From the NCBI GenBank assembly GCA_913062745.1, contig CAJXXJ010000026.1, positions 1 through 14,737 of the forward strand: DNA of 14,737 bases, written 5' to 3'. Shown piece by piece: positions 1 to 7,087 of this stretch. The position numbers were made by a program, and so were the translations under genes. Source of the stretch: an uncultured Phaeodactylibacter sp. (GTDB lineage: Bacteria; Bacteroidota; Bacteroidia; Chitinophagales; Saprospiraceae). The notes beneath the pieces are model-generated. The model worked only from the letters and a program-made list of their open reading frames with translations. It ran no database searches and was not told where the DNA came from. How positions within the stretch are numbered: the stretch's first letter is position 1; the number at the start of each line of letters is the position of its first letter.

Positions 1-943
1 GAAGACGATTTTCGTCAAGGCGGGTGCAACCGGTAATGGTTCCTCCTGGTCTAATGCTATCGGTGACCTTCACAAGGCACTCAAGATGGCGCAGTCCGGT
101 GATGCCGTATGGGTGGCAACCGGCGAATACTTCACTACTTCAGGCGCAGACCGCAGCCTGTATTTCCAAATTCCGGACGGTGTAAAGCTCTATGGTGGCT
201 TCGCAGGTTATGAGGAGTCTGTTGAGGACCGCAACATCACCAACAACCCTACTAAGCTGAGCGGAGAAATCGGCGATCCAACTGCTGATGATAACGCTTA
301 CACCGTAGTGTTTACCAAAAACGTTTCGGCTAATACCCTGGTAGACGGCTTCATCATCACCGGCGGTTCTGCCAATGAGGAGTCTCTGAACGACACCACC
401 GAACCCGAGTCTTGCGGAGCAGGTTGGTACAACGTTGCGACCGCCGGCGTATCGAGCCCGACTATCCGCAACTGCCAGTTCATCGACAATAACGCCCGCG
501 AAGGTGCCGGCCTTTTCAACTACGCTTACGCAAATGCGGAAGTAAGCCCGCAGATTACGGCTTGCACATTCATCCGCAATACTTCCCGCCTCGACGGTGG
601 TGCTATCTATAATGGTACTGAGGGTGGCAAGAGCGTACCGCGCATCATCAAGTGCCGCTTCGAGTACAACGTCGCTACCTACGGCGCAGGCGTAATGAAC
701 AAAGCTAACGGCGGTAAGGTAACCTCAATGGTTAAGAACTGTAAGTTCATCGCTAACCGCGCCCACTTCCGCGGCTCCGGCATCTACAGCGACTACTCCA
801 ACAGCGGGCAATCTAAGTCTATCATGGCAGGCTGCATTTTCGACAAGAACATCTCTTCCCTGGGTGACACCGTCAGCAGCCGCAGCGGAAGCTTCGACGG
901 AGGCAGCAACGGCTCCGGCAACTTTAACAACTCCGGGTTGTAA
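1..943 (+). CDS. Parallel beta-helix surface/secreted protein, 5' end missing
   Basis: The gene is cut by the left edge. The frame is open from base 2 and gives 313 residues to the TAA at 941-943. An internal ATG at 86 is not the real start, because the codons before it already read as the usual opening of this family (TIFVKAGATGNGSSWSNAI). The rest is a right-handed parallel beta-helix: short rungs of the form C-x-F-x-x-N followed by a Gly-rich turn (GAGLFN, GGAIYN, GAGVMN, GSGIYS) recur about every 35-40 residues, with one Cys per rung probably stacked in the core. Such proteins are extracellular or cell-surface, often polysaccharide-binding or cleaving, but I see no catalytic motif. The C-terminus is a short Gly/Ser/Asn tail and no T9SS sorting domain is visible. 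Lys is encoded almost only by AAG (13 AAG to 2 AAA), unlike the neighbours, which suggests high expression. Function is unknown. Confidence 0.8.
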   Translation, partial: KTIFVKAGATGNGSSWSNAIGDLHKALKMAQSGDAVWVATGEYFTTSGADRSLYFQIPDGVKLYGGFAGYEESVEDRNITNNPTKLSGEIGDPTADDNAYTVVFTKNVSANTLVDGFIITGGSANEESLNDTTEPESCGAGWYNVATAGVSSPTIRNCQFIDNNAREGAGLFNYAYANAEVSPQITACTFIRNTSRLDGGAIYNGTEGGKSVPRIIKCRFEYNVATYGAGVMNKANGGKVTSMVKNCKFIANRAHFRGSGIYSDYSNSGQSKSIMAGCIFDKNISSLGDTVSSRSGSFDGGSNGSGNFNNSGL

Positions 944-1341
944 AGACATATTACTCTATCACGCACTAAGAAATAGGGGCGATGGCAACCATGCTATCGC
1001 CCCTATTTGCATTTTACCCTGTCACGAATTTTTGACATATCGTTTATTACTATCCGAATCGGTCTGCATCTTTATAAAGTATTTCAACGGGAGGCAACAA
1101 ATTGAATGTTCCTGCGTATTATTGAAAAATAAAACGATATAACATTTAATTTAAAGTGTTGTGAGCTGCCCCCAGTTCACACCCCAAAAACCGGTCCCCC
1201 TATGAACACCCACACTTGCAGCGAGGGCAAGGCCGCCCTCCTTTCCGGCCTGATACCGAGCGTGTTTTCCACAATTCAATGCGGAGGCGATAAGCCTTTA
1301 GCAGGAAACGCCTTATTTTTAGTCCTTGCAAATAACACAAC
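944..1341. other. 398-base intergenic region
   Basis: Besides the terminator at 971-1016 I see no gene. Bases 1030-1160 are AT-rich. There is a weak dyad at 1160-1181 (GTGAGCT/AGTTCAC with one G-T pair) and a 6-bp hairpin at 1223-1240 (gagggc/gccctc). A near match to the Bacteroidota -7 box (TAnnTTTG) is TATTTTTA at 1314-1321, 20 bases before the next ATG, but I find no TTG element at the usual distance. The promoter of the MORN-caspase gene therefore stays unplaced. Confidence 0.5.
971..1016 (+). terminator. Intrinsic terminator after the beta-helix gene
   Basis: A perfect 13-bp stem pairs 971-983 (aaataggggcgat) with 996-1008 (atcgcccctattt) across a 12-base loop, and a short T-rich stretch (1012-1016) follows. 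It lies 27 bases after the stop codon at 941-943. Because the stem begins with A's and ends with T's it could also act on the other strand, but no minus-strand gene ends here. Confidence 0.8.
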
Positions 1342-3300
1342 ATGAGAAATCACACATCCCTAATCGCCCTTTTAATCGGGCTGTTTTGGCCTGCGCTCAC
1401 ATTCGCACAATGTATCGAAGGCGATTGTAAAAACGGGCAGGGCACGCTGCTGCTCGACAACGGTATTAAGTACGTAGGCCAGTTTAAAGCTGGCAAGTAC
1501 CATGGAAAAGGCTCCTGCTTTTGGCCCAATGGCGGCCGTTATGTAGGCGACTGGGTAGATGGCTTTCCCCACGGAGAAGGAGAACGGGTAATCAATGACT
1601 CTACCACCCTGATTGGCTGGTTTGAAAACGGCCGGTTTGCGGGACAGCTGCCCCCGCCGGATGAGCAGGAAGAGCCGGCGGCTAACGCTGGCGAACTCAC
1701 CGAAAAATCAGCCATCGAATACACTTCTGCACCCACCGGCTGTATTTCCGGCAATTGTCAGGCCGGGCTGGGGGTTTTCGTATTCAATAATGGTGCCGTC
1801 TACACCGGAGAATTCCTCAACGGGCAAATCAACGGTGACGGCATTTGCAACTATCCTGACGGCAGCCGCTTCGAGGGCCGCTGGAAGAACGCACGGCCGC
1901 ACGGCTATGGCAAGATGGTCTACTTCGACGGCTCAGAGCGCCTGGGCCGCTGGGAAAACGGAGAGCCAAGCGGCCCTGCATTCAACCCTAAGCAGGTGGC
2001 CTACCCCGAAATTGGCTGTAAATCCGGTGACTGTATTAATGGAAACGGCGTTATGCTGTACATCGACGGCAGCCGCTACGAGGGTAAATTTTACAACCAC
2101 CGCCCGCACGGCCGAGGCACTATGACTTATCCTAACGGCGACGAGCATATCGGTGAATTTCGGGATGGCATACCACACGGGCAGGGCGCACTGTACCGCA
2201 AAAATAAGGAAGCACAACGCGGCCACTGGGTAGAGGGTGAATTCGTGGGCAATGACCCGCAGCCCGACAAAGGCTGCATTTCCGGAGATTGCGAAAATGG
2301 TGCCGGCACCTATGTCTTCCAAGAGGGCGATAAGTATATTGGCACCTTCAAAAATGGTTTGCCACACGGGCGTGGTACTATCTTTTACAAGGACGGCCGC
2401 CGCTACGAAGGGGAGATACAGGAAGGCTACCTGCAGGGATACGGTACGCTCTTCACCCAAAAAGGGCAGTCGATTTCCGGCTACTGGAAAGAAGGTATCT
2501 TACAGCCGAAGGAAGTGCTGACTAGCACCGCGCCACAGCCTCAAACCGGCGCTGTGGACAGCGATGAGCCCGAGCTGCAGGTATGGGCAGTGGTGATTGG
2601 AGTAGCGGCCTACCGGCATATGCGCGTATTGCAGTATTCTGACGATGATGCCTACCGGATGTACGCTTTCCTGAAAAGCCCGGAGGGCGGCGCACTTGAT
2701 GACGACCACATCCGAATTCTGGTAGATGAGGAAGCCACACTAGGCAATATCAAGCGCACTCTACACGAGGTGTTCAGTAAAGCCGGCGAGAACGACCTCA
2801 TTATGATGTATTATTCCGGCCATGGCGTGCCCGGGGCGCTGCTGCCATTCGACTTCAACAGCGATGGTATCAACAAGCTGTACTACGAGGAGGTAAGTGC
2901 CATCCTCAAGCGCAGCCGCGCCAAGTACAAGCTGTTCATCGCGGATGCCTGCCACTCCGGCAGCTCACTTGCCCACAAAGGCAGTACGCCACGGGATCAG
3001 CTTCCGAAAGAGCTGCGCGAACGGCTGGCCCAAAGCTACGCCAGCACCGCACTGATTGTATCTTCCAAAGAGCATGAGACTTCTGTGGAGTCGAGTGGCC
3101 TGCGGCAGGGTGTGTTCAGCTACTACCTGATCAAAGGGCTGAAGGGCGAGGCAGATACCAACCGCGACCGCTACGTCAACATCAGAGAGCTTTACAACTA
3201 CGTCAGCCAAAATGTTAGAGAATACACTGGCTACCGGCAGTCGCCACTCATAGAAGGGCGCTTCGACGAAAACATGCCGGTCTCCATCCGGCAACGATAA
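1342..3300 (+). CDS. Secreted MORN-repeat protein with C-terminal caspase (C14) domain
   Basis: The 652-aa protein starts with a clear signal peptide (residues 1-22, ending TFA before Q23), so it should act outside the cytoplasm. Residues 24-385 form four modules, each opened by C-x-x-G-[DN]-C-x-x-G-x-G (Cys pairs 24/29, 134/139, 226/231, 312/317) and followed by MORN repeats of the type Y-x-G-x-[FW]-x-x-G-x-x-[HN]-G-x-G. A linker (about 386-410) leads to a caspase-like domain from about 412: WAVVIGVAAY is the first strand, YYSGHG holds catalytic His494 and DACHSGS holds catalytic Cys537, so the dyad is intact. Residues 605-616 fit the ligand spacing of an EF-hand loop (D605, N607, D609, Y611, E616). 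Bacterial C14 peptidases usually cut after Arg/Lys and some need calcium; both are inferred here. MORN repeats elsewhere bind lipid or protein. The gene stands alone, with its own terminator. The substrate is unknown. Confidence 0.93.
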   Translation: MRNHTSLIALLIGLFWPALTFAQCIEGDCKNGQGTLLLDNGIKYVGQFKAGKYHGKGSCFWPNGGRYVGDWVDGFPHGEGERVINDSTTLIGWFENGRFAGQLPPPDEQEEPAANAGELTEKSAIEYTSAPTGCISGNCQAGLGVFVFNNGAVYTGEFLNGQINGDGICNYPDGSRFEGRWKNARPHGYGKMVYFDGSERLGRWENGEPSGPAFNPKQVAYPEIGCKSGDCINGNGVMLYIDGSRYEGKFYNHRPHGRGTMTYPNGDEHIGEFRDGIPHGQGALYRKNKEAQRGHWVEGEFVGNDPQPDKGCISGDCENGAGTYVFQEGDKYIGTFKNGLPHGRGTIFYKDGRRYEGEIQEGYLQGYGTLFTQKGQSISGYWKEGILQPKEVLTSTAPQPQTGAVDSDEPELQVWAVVIGVAAYRHMRVLQYSDDDAYRMYAFLKSPEGGALDDDHIRILVDEEATLGNIKRTLHEVFSKAGENDLIMMYYSGHGVPGALLPFDFNSDGINKLYYEEVSAILKRSRAKYKLFIADACHSGSSLAHKGSTPRDQLPKELRERLAQSYASTALIVSSKEHETSVESSGLRQGVFSYYLIKGLKGEADTNRDRYVNIRELYNYVSQNVREYTGYRQSPLIEGRFDENMPVSIRQR

Positions 3301-3328
3301 GAGCAGTCCGTACTGCTTAACGCTAAGG

Positions 3329-3360
3329 AAGGCATCTTTCAATCCGGAAGATGCCTTTTT
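3329..3360 (+). terminator. Intrinsic terminator after the MORN-caspase gene
   Basis: Bases 3329-3338 (aaggcatctt) pair perfectly with 3348-3357 (aagatgcctt) over a 9-base loop, and a run of five T's ends at 3360. The stem starts 29 bases after the stop codon of the caspase gene. An ATG at 3351 lies inside the right arm, which argues that it is not the start of the next gene. Confidence 0.85.
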
Positions 3361-3377
3361 CATTTATTTTTGCGGGC

Positions 3378-4328
3378 ATGCACCAACTCAACCACCTTTT
3401 CAATCATGAGCCCAGCCCAATCGAGCAGATTAAGGCTTCTTGGGCGGAACAGGCTGGCGTAGCCTTGTACATCAAACGGGATGAGCTCCTGCGCATGGGC
3501 AGCGGGCTGGCCCTGTGCGGAAATAAATGGCGCAAACTAAAATACAACCTGCTTGCCGCCGAATCGCAGGGGCTATCCCGCCTGCTGACGTTCGGCGGTG
3601 CCTATTCCAACCATATTGCTGCTGTGGCCGCTGCCGGACAGGCATTCGGCTTCGACACGGTGGGGATCATCCGGGGAGAGCAGCCGGAAATACTGAACCC
3701 AACTTTGCAAATGGCTATTTCCTGCGGCATGCAGCTGGTCTATGTCTCCCGCGCGCAGTACCGCCTTCGGCACGATGCCGGATGGCAGGAACAGCTGCTG
3801 CGGGAGTACGGGCCATTTTACCTTTTGCCGGAAGGCGGCACCAATGATTTGGCTCTGAAAGGGGCAGCAGAGCTTGCCCGGGAGACAGAGCAGCAGCAAG
3901 GTAGCTTTGACTACTACTGCTTATCCGCCGGTACAGGCGGCACGATGGCAGGGCTCATACAAGGCTGCGCGCCCGGCACCACTGTACTTGGCTTTTCTGC
4001 GCTCAAAGGAAGTTTTCTGCAAAAGGAAGTCAGCAAACTGCTGGGCGAAGGGCAGGAAGGAGTTGCCTGGGAAGTAATCAATCATTACCACTTTGGCGGT
4101 TACGCGAAGCATCAGGAGCCTCTGCTACGGTACATCCGGAATTTTTACCAGGCCTACGGCATTCCGCTTGACCCCATTTATACCGGCAAAATGCTGTACG
4201 GCTTGCAGCAGGAAATCGAACAGGGGCGCTTCCCGGCTGGCAGCCGTATACTCGCGCTGCATACCGGAGGCCTGCAGGGGATACTGGGCTTCAACGAGCG
4301 GTATGGTATGGATTTGCCGACTGCCTGA
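3378..4328 (+). CDS. PLP-dependent D-cysteine desulfhydrase / ACC deaminase family enzyme
   Basis: This is a cytoplasmic fold-type II PLP enzyme. With the start at 3378 it has 316 residues, the usual size for Bacteroidota members. The frame has an earlier ATG at 3351, but that one sits within the preceding terminator stem. The PLP lysine is K50 in GNKWRKLKY; SNH at 77-79 and the Gly loop AGTGGT (184-189) that holds the cofactor phosphate are present. True ACC deaminases have Glu and Leu at positions equivalent to 295 and 322 of the Pseudomonas enzyme; here they are Thr269 (DPIYTGK) and Thr296 (LHTGG), with the same spacing of 27. That pattern belongs to D-cysteine desulfhydrases, which turn D-cysteine into pyruvate, sulfide and ammonia. 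The family is well supported; the exact substrate is inference. It lies between two terminators, so it is probably transcribed alone. Confidence 0.88.
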   Translation: MHQLNHLFNHEPSPIEQIKASWAEQAGVALYIKRDELLRMGSGLALCGNKWRKLKYNLLAAESQGLSRLLTFGGAYSNHIAAVAAAGQAFGFDTVGIIRGEQPEILNPTLQMAISCGMQLVYVSRAQYRLRHDAGWQEQLLREYGPFYLLPEGGTNDLALKGAAELARETEQQQGSFDYYCLSAGTGGTMAGLIQGCAPGTTVLGFSALKGSFLQKEVSKLLGEGQEGVAWEVINHYHFGGYAKHQEPLLRYIRNFYQAYGIPLDPIYTGKMLYGLQQEIEQGRFPAGSRILALHTGGLQGILGFNERYGMDLPTA

Positions 4329-4383
4329 AAACGACGGGCGCGCCCCTCTGCAGGAAGAGCGCGCCCTGATCGTTCGTTTTTTT
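4329..4383. terminator. Bidirectional terminator between convergent genes
   Basis: An 8-bp GC-only stem (4336-4343 gggcgcgc with 4359-4366 gcgcgccc) is extended after an internal bulge by aacga/tcgtt (4330-4334 with 4370-4374). On the plus strand it runs into seven T's at 4377-4383; on the minus strand the four A's at 4328-4331 give a T run. It sits between the stop codon at 4328 and the stop codon of the minus-strand gene at 4394, so it probably ends both transcripts. Confidence 0.8.
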
Positions 4384-4393
4384 GCCTTAGTGG

Positions 4394-6469
4394 CTACCGC
4401 ACTTTTCCGTAGCGCTCGCCATTGATATACTCCACAACGTAAGCGCTGCTGTAACCGGCAGAGCGTGCCTGCTCCATCACCTGACGCGCTTCACCGAGGG
4501 AGAAATAATCTGCCAGCAGCACCCGGTACAGGTCGCGGGCCAGGATAAGCTCAGTCTGCAGGGTACCGAATTCTGCCACACTGCTAAAGCGCTCCGGCTT
4601 GAATGCGCTGACTGCTGCCAGCTGTACTTTGTAATAAGTGCCATCGTGCCGCGGTGCAGTAGTCTGGTATTCGTACACATCATTCGGGTTACGGCTACGG
4701 GCGATGTAAGGCGTTACCGGTGCCATGTTGGGATTCATACCCGAAGAGCTGCTGCCGCTCATGTCGGTATCTGCCGAAGGATTTGCCGACGAGTAATCAG
4801 GGTTGTTTGGCCGCGGCGGCACAGGGTTGCCCGGCTGCGATGAATCGACGTATGGGTCATCCGGCGCCGGAGGCGTTGGAGTATTGTTGGGCTGGCTCGT
4901 TTCTGCTTCCAGGAACAAGGGCTGGCCGTAGCTGTAGGTGTTCGGGTCGTTGGCGGCAAAGCGGTAGGTGCCCGGTATATAGCCATAAGCAGAGACCTCT
5001 ACACGGAATTTACGATTCGGCAGAATTTCAAAGGAGTAAGCACCATTATCGAATTCCTGGCTGATCAATTCTGATTCCCGGCCGTCTTCAAAAATCTGGT
5101 ACAGTTTCACATTGATCGCCCCGATGGGGTCGCCGCTCTGACGGTCGTACACATTACCCTTGACGATCACGCGGCGCCCACCTACTGCGTACTCGAAGAT
5201 ATCATCGTGCGTCGTGCTGGTTTTCTTACCCGCAAATACCCGGTTGGAAGCGAAGAAGCCACCGGTACGGGAAGGGTTAGCCGTGTAGTAGTAATCATCT
5301 GCACTGGAATTGACCGGCATCCCGAGATTGTCGGGCTGGGACCAGGACACTTCATCACCGGTGGACTTAAAGATATCAAACCCGCCCATAGATACGTGCC
5401 CATTGGAGGCAAAGTACAGCGCCTGGTTTTCGCGGTTGTAGAAGGGCGTAACTTCGTCACCCAGCGTATTGACTACCGGTCCAAGATTGACCGGGAAGGT
5501 GAAATCGTTGTTGTCCATGCCGAGGTCGCGGCTGGCGTACCAAAGATCCATACCGCCACGGCCGCCATCACGGTTGGAGGAAAAGTACAGAATCTCCTGG
5601 CCGCGCTGATGCACTACGAAGGGGTGGGTGGCGGTGGTGCCTTCCATATTGATATATTCCGGCAGGCGCTCCGGCTGCGACCAGACTGCTCCTACCCGCT
5701 TGGTTACGAAAATTTCGCAACGGGTCTTCACGCTGTTCCAGGGTTCTTCCGTATTGCTGCACACGGTGAAGTAGAGGCGGCTGCCGTCCGGTGCCATAGC
5801 GCTGTTGCAAAAGTGGCCAGACTGCACCACCGGAAAATTACGGGGTGTTTCGCCTTTGCTCCAGGTGCTGTTTTGGCGTTCCGACTCGTAGATACGCGCG
5901 CGGTCGCCAACTGTGGAAGAGAAATACAACTCATTGTCGGAAAGGGGGAAAGGAGCAAACTCTTGTTTATCAGAATTGACGCCATCGCCCGGAAGCAGTA
6001 TTTCCATATCCCGGTTAGCCCGGGCGGGGGCTTCCATGCCAAGCTCGCAGCCTTCTATTTCCGTACGGATGATATCTTCGAGGATTTCCTTGCCGTCGCC
6101 GGTATAATTTTCGCGAAAGCTTTCAAATTCTTTAATCGCCCGGTCGTATTGCCCATCTTGTTTCAGGCAGCGGGCATATTTCAGGCCGACGAGCGGGAAA
6201 TCATCATTCTCGTCTTTGATGGGCTGATAGGCTTCCACTGCCTGCCGGTAAGCCCGCAGGGAGTAGTAAATCTCAGCGGCTTTGTAGGTTAGTTCATCTT
6301 TGCGGCGCTTTTTGGCGTAAGCCTCTTCGTACTTCTCGGCAGCGGTCATGAGGTCGCCCTCTTCGTAGGCTTCCTCCGCCTCGCCGCGGAGTTTGCGCCA
6401 GCTTTGTGCCTCCATAGCCGTAGACAGGCCGATGGCCAGAAGCAGAAGGCAGATTGTTTTCTTAGTCAT
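4394..6469 (-). CDS. PorE-like envelope protein: TPR, PD40 propeller, CRD and C-terminal SPOR-type domain
   Basis: This 691-aa exported protein has a signal peptide (1-21, ending MEA before Q22). TPR-like helices cover about 24-140. A WD40/PD40 propeller covers about 160-425, with blades carrying ELYFSS, RLYFTV, ILYFSSNRDGGRGGMDLW and ALYFASNGHVSMGGFDIF. A carboxypeptidase-regulatory-like beta sandwich follows at about 434-520 (VKGNVYDRQSGDPI), then a Pro/Asn/Ser linker (525-600). The order TPR-PD40-CRD matches PorE, which in the T9SS links the outer-membrane complex to peptidoglycan through a final OmpA domain. Here the tail (611-686, from YYKVQLAAV to AYVVEYINGERY) looks like a SPOR domain, another peptidoglycan-binding fold. 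It may therefore do the same anchoring job by another module. It follows purN by 20 bases and is the last gene of the minus-strand block. Domain architecture is well supported; the T9SS role is inference. Confidence 0.82.
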   Translation of the reverse strand: MTKKTICLLLLAIGLSTAMEAQSWRKLRGEAEEAYEEGDLMTAAEKYEEAYAKKRRKDELTYKAAEIYYSLRAYRQAVEAYQPIKDENDDFPLVGLKYARCLKQDGQYDRAIKEFESFRENYTGDGKEILEDIIRTEIEGCELGMEAPARANRDMEILLPGDGVNSDKQEFAPFPLSDNELYFSSTVGDRARIYESERQNSTWSKGETPRNFPVVQSGHFCNSAMAPDGSRLYFTVCSNTEEPWNSVKTRCEIFVTKRVGAVWSQPERLPEYINMEGTTATHPFVVHQRGQEILYFSSNRDGGRGGMDLWYASRDLGMDNNDFTFPVNLGPVVNTLGDEVTPFYNRENQALYFASNGHVSMGGFDIFKSTGDEVSWSQPDNLGMPVNSSADDYYYTANPSRTGGFFASNRVFAGKKTSTTHDDIFEYAVGGRRVIVKGNVYDRQSGDPIGAINVKLYQIFEDGRESELISQEFDNGAYSFEILPNRKFRVEVSAYGYIPGTYRFAANDPNTYSYGQPLFLEAETSQPNNTPTPPAPDDPYVDSSQPGNPVPPRPNNPDYSSANPSADTDMSGSSSSGMNPNMAPVTPYIARSRNPNDVYEYQTTAPRHDGTYYKVQLAAVSAFKPERFSSVAEFGTLQTELILARDLYRVLLADYFSLGEARQVMEQARSAGYSSAYVVEYINGERYGKVR

Positions 6470-6489
6470 ATTTGGAATTTATGATTAAC

Positions 6490-7062
6490 TTATAATTGGT
6501 CGGTAATGAATTGCTCAATCACCGGTGCAAAGTGTTCGTGTTCCAGCTTCTGCACCCGCCGGGCAATGGTTTCCGCATCATCCGAAGGTAACAATTTACA
6601 CCGCGCCTGAAAAATGATATCTCCCTCGTCGTACTGTTCGTTCACCTGATGTACGGTGATGCCACTCTCTTTTTCTCCGGCCGCTTTTACAGCCCGGTGC
6701 ACCCTGATGCCGTACATGCCTTTGCCGCCGTAACCGGGCAGCAGGGCCGGATGAATGTTGAGCATCCGCCCTTCGTAAGCCCTTATTAAATAAGACGGAA
6801 CAAGCCACAAAAAGCCGGCCAGCACTACAAAAGTAATGCCTTGAGCCTGCAATTCCGCGAGCAGCTCCTCCGATTGATAAAATTGCTCGCGGTTGATGAG
6901 CAGGGTGTTCGTTCCGGCCCGCTCTGCCCGGCCGAGCACGGCGGCGTCTGCTTTATTCGAAACGACCAGCTGTACCCTGATATTCGGGTGGCCGTCAAAA
7001 TACTCAATTATTCTCTGTGCATTGCTCCCGTTGCCGGAAGCGAAAATGGCAATTTTTTCCAT
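6490..7062 (-). CDS. purN: Phosphoribosylglycinamide formyltransferase (GART)
   Basis: PurN transfers a formyl group from 10-formyl-tetrahydrofolate to GAR in the third step of purine synthesis, in the cytoplasm. At 190 aa it has the normal length. The N-terminal substrate loop reads FASGNGSNAQ (7-16). The catalytic Asn102 and His104 are in LNIHPALLPG, and the catalytic Asp is D145 in YDEGDII. The stretch GGKGMYGIRVHRAV after the active-site loop is the form I know from Bacteroidota PurN proteins. It lies 25 bases after the 543-aa gene and 20 bases before the PorE-like gene, all on one strand, so it is probably cotranscribed with them; I see no functional link with envelope proteins. The start Met directly precedes the conserved first strand. 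Confidence 0.95.
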   Translation of the reverse strand: MEKIAIFASGNGSNAQRIIEYFDGHPNIRVQLVVSNKADAAVLGRAERAGTNTLLINREQFYQSEELLAELQAQGITFVVLAGFLWLVPSYLIRAYEGRMLNIHPALLPGYGGKGMYGIRVHRAVKAAGEKESGITVHQVNEQYDEGDIIFQARCKLLPSDDAETIARRVQKLEHEHFAPVIEQFITDQL

Positions 7063-7087
7063 TCGTGCCGTTTATTTTGAGCAGAAC

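Noticed and set aside
864..1142. 92-codon plus-strand frame overlapping the end of the beta-helix gene
   Set aside because: It begins in the Ser/Gly tail of the real gene in another frame and reads through the terminator hairpin; low-complexity Ala/Thr start, no motif.
1160..1240. Small dyads at 1160-1181 and 1223-1240 as operator or riboswitch
   Set aside because: Arms are only 6-8 bp, one with a G-T pair, and no known riboswitch core is visible; kept only as a remark on the intergenic region.
1408..2500. MORN array as a DNA repeat or CRISPR-like array
   Set aside because: The repetition is at protein level with diverged DNA copies and unequal module lengths; it is coding sequence.
3351..3377. 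Earlier ATG (3351) for the PLP enzyme
   Set aside because: The codon is part of the terminator stem and T run of the preceding gene; the ATG at 3378 fits the family's N-terminus.
5207..6292. 361-codon open frame on the plus strand opposite the PorE-like gene
   Set aside because: It lies fully antisense to a gene with clear domains, and its product has no signal, motif or believable composition; it is a by-product of the GC-rich codon use of the real gene.
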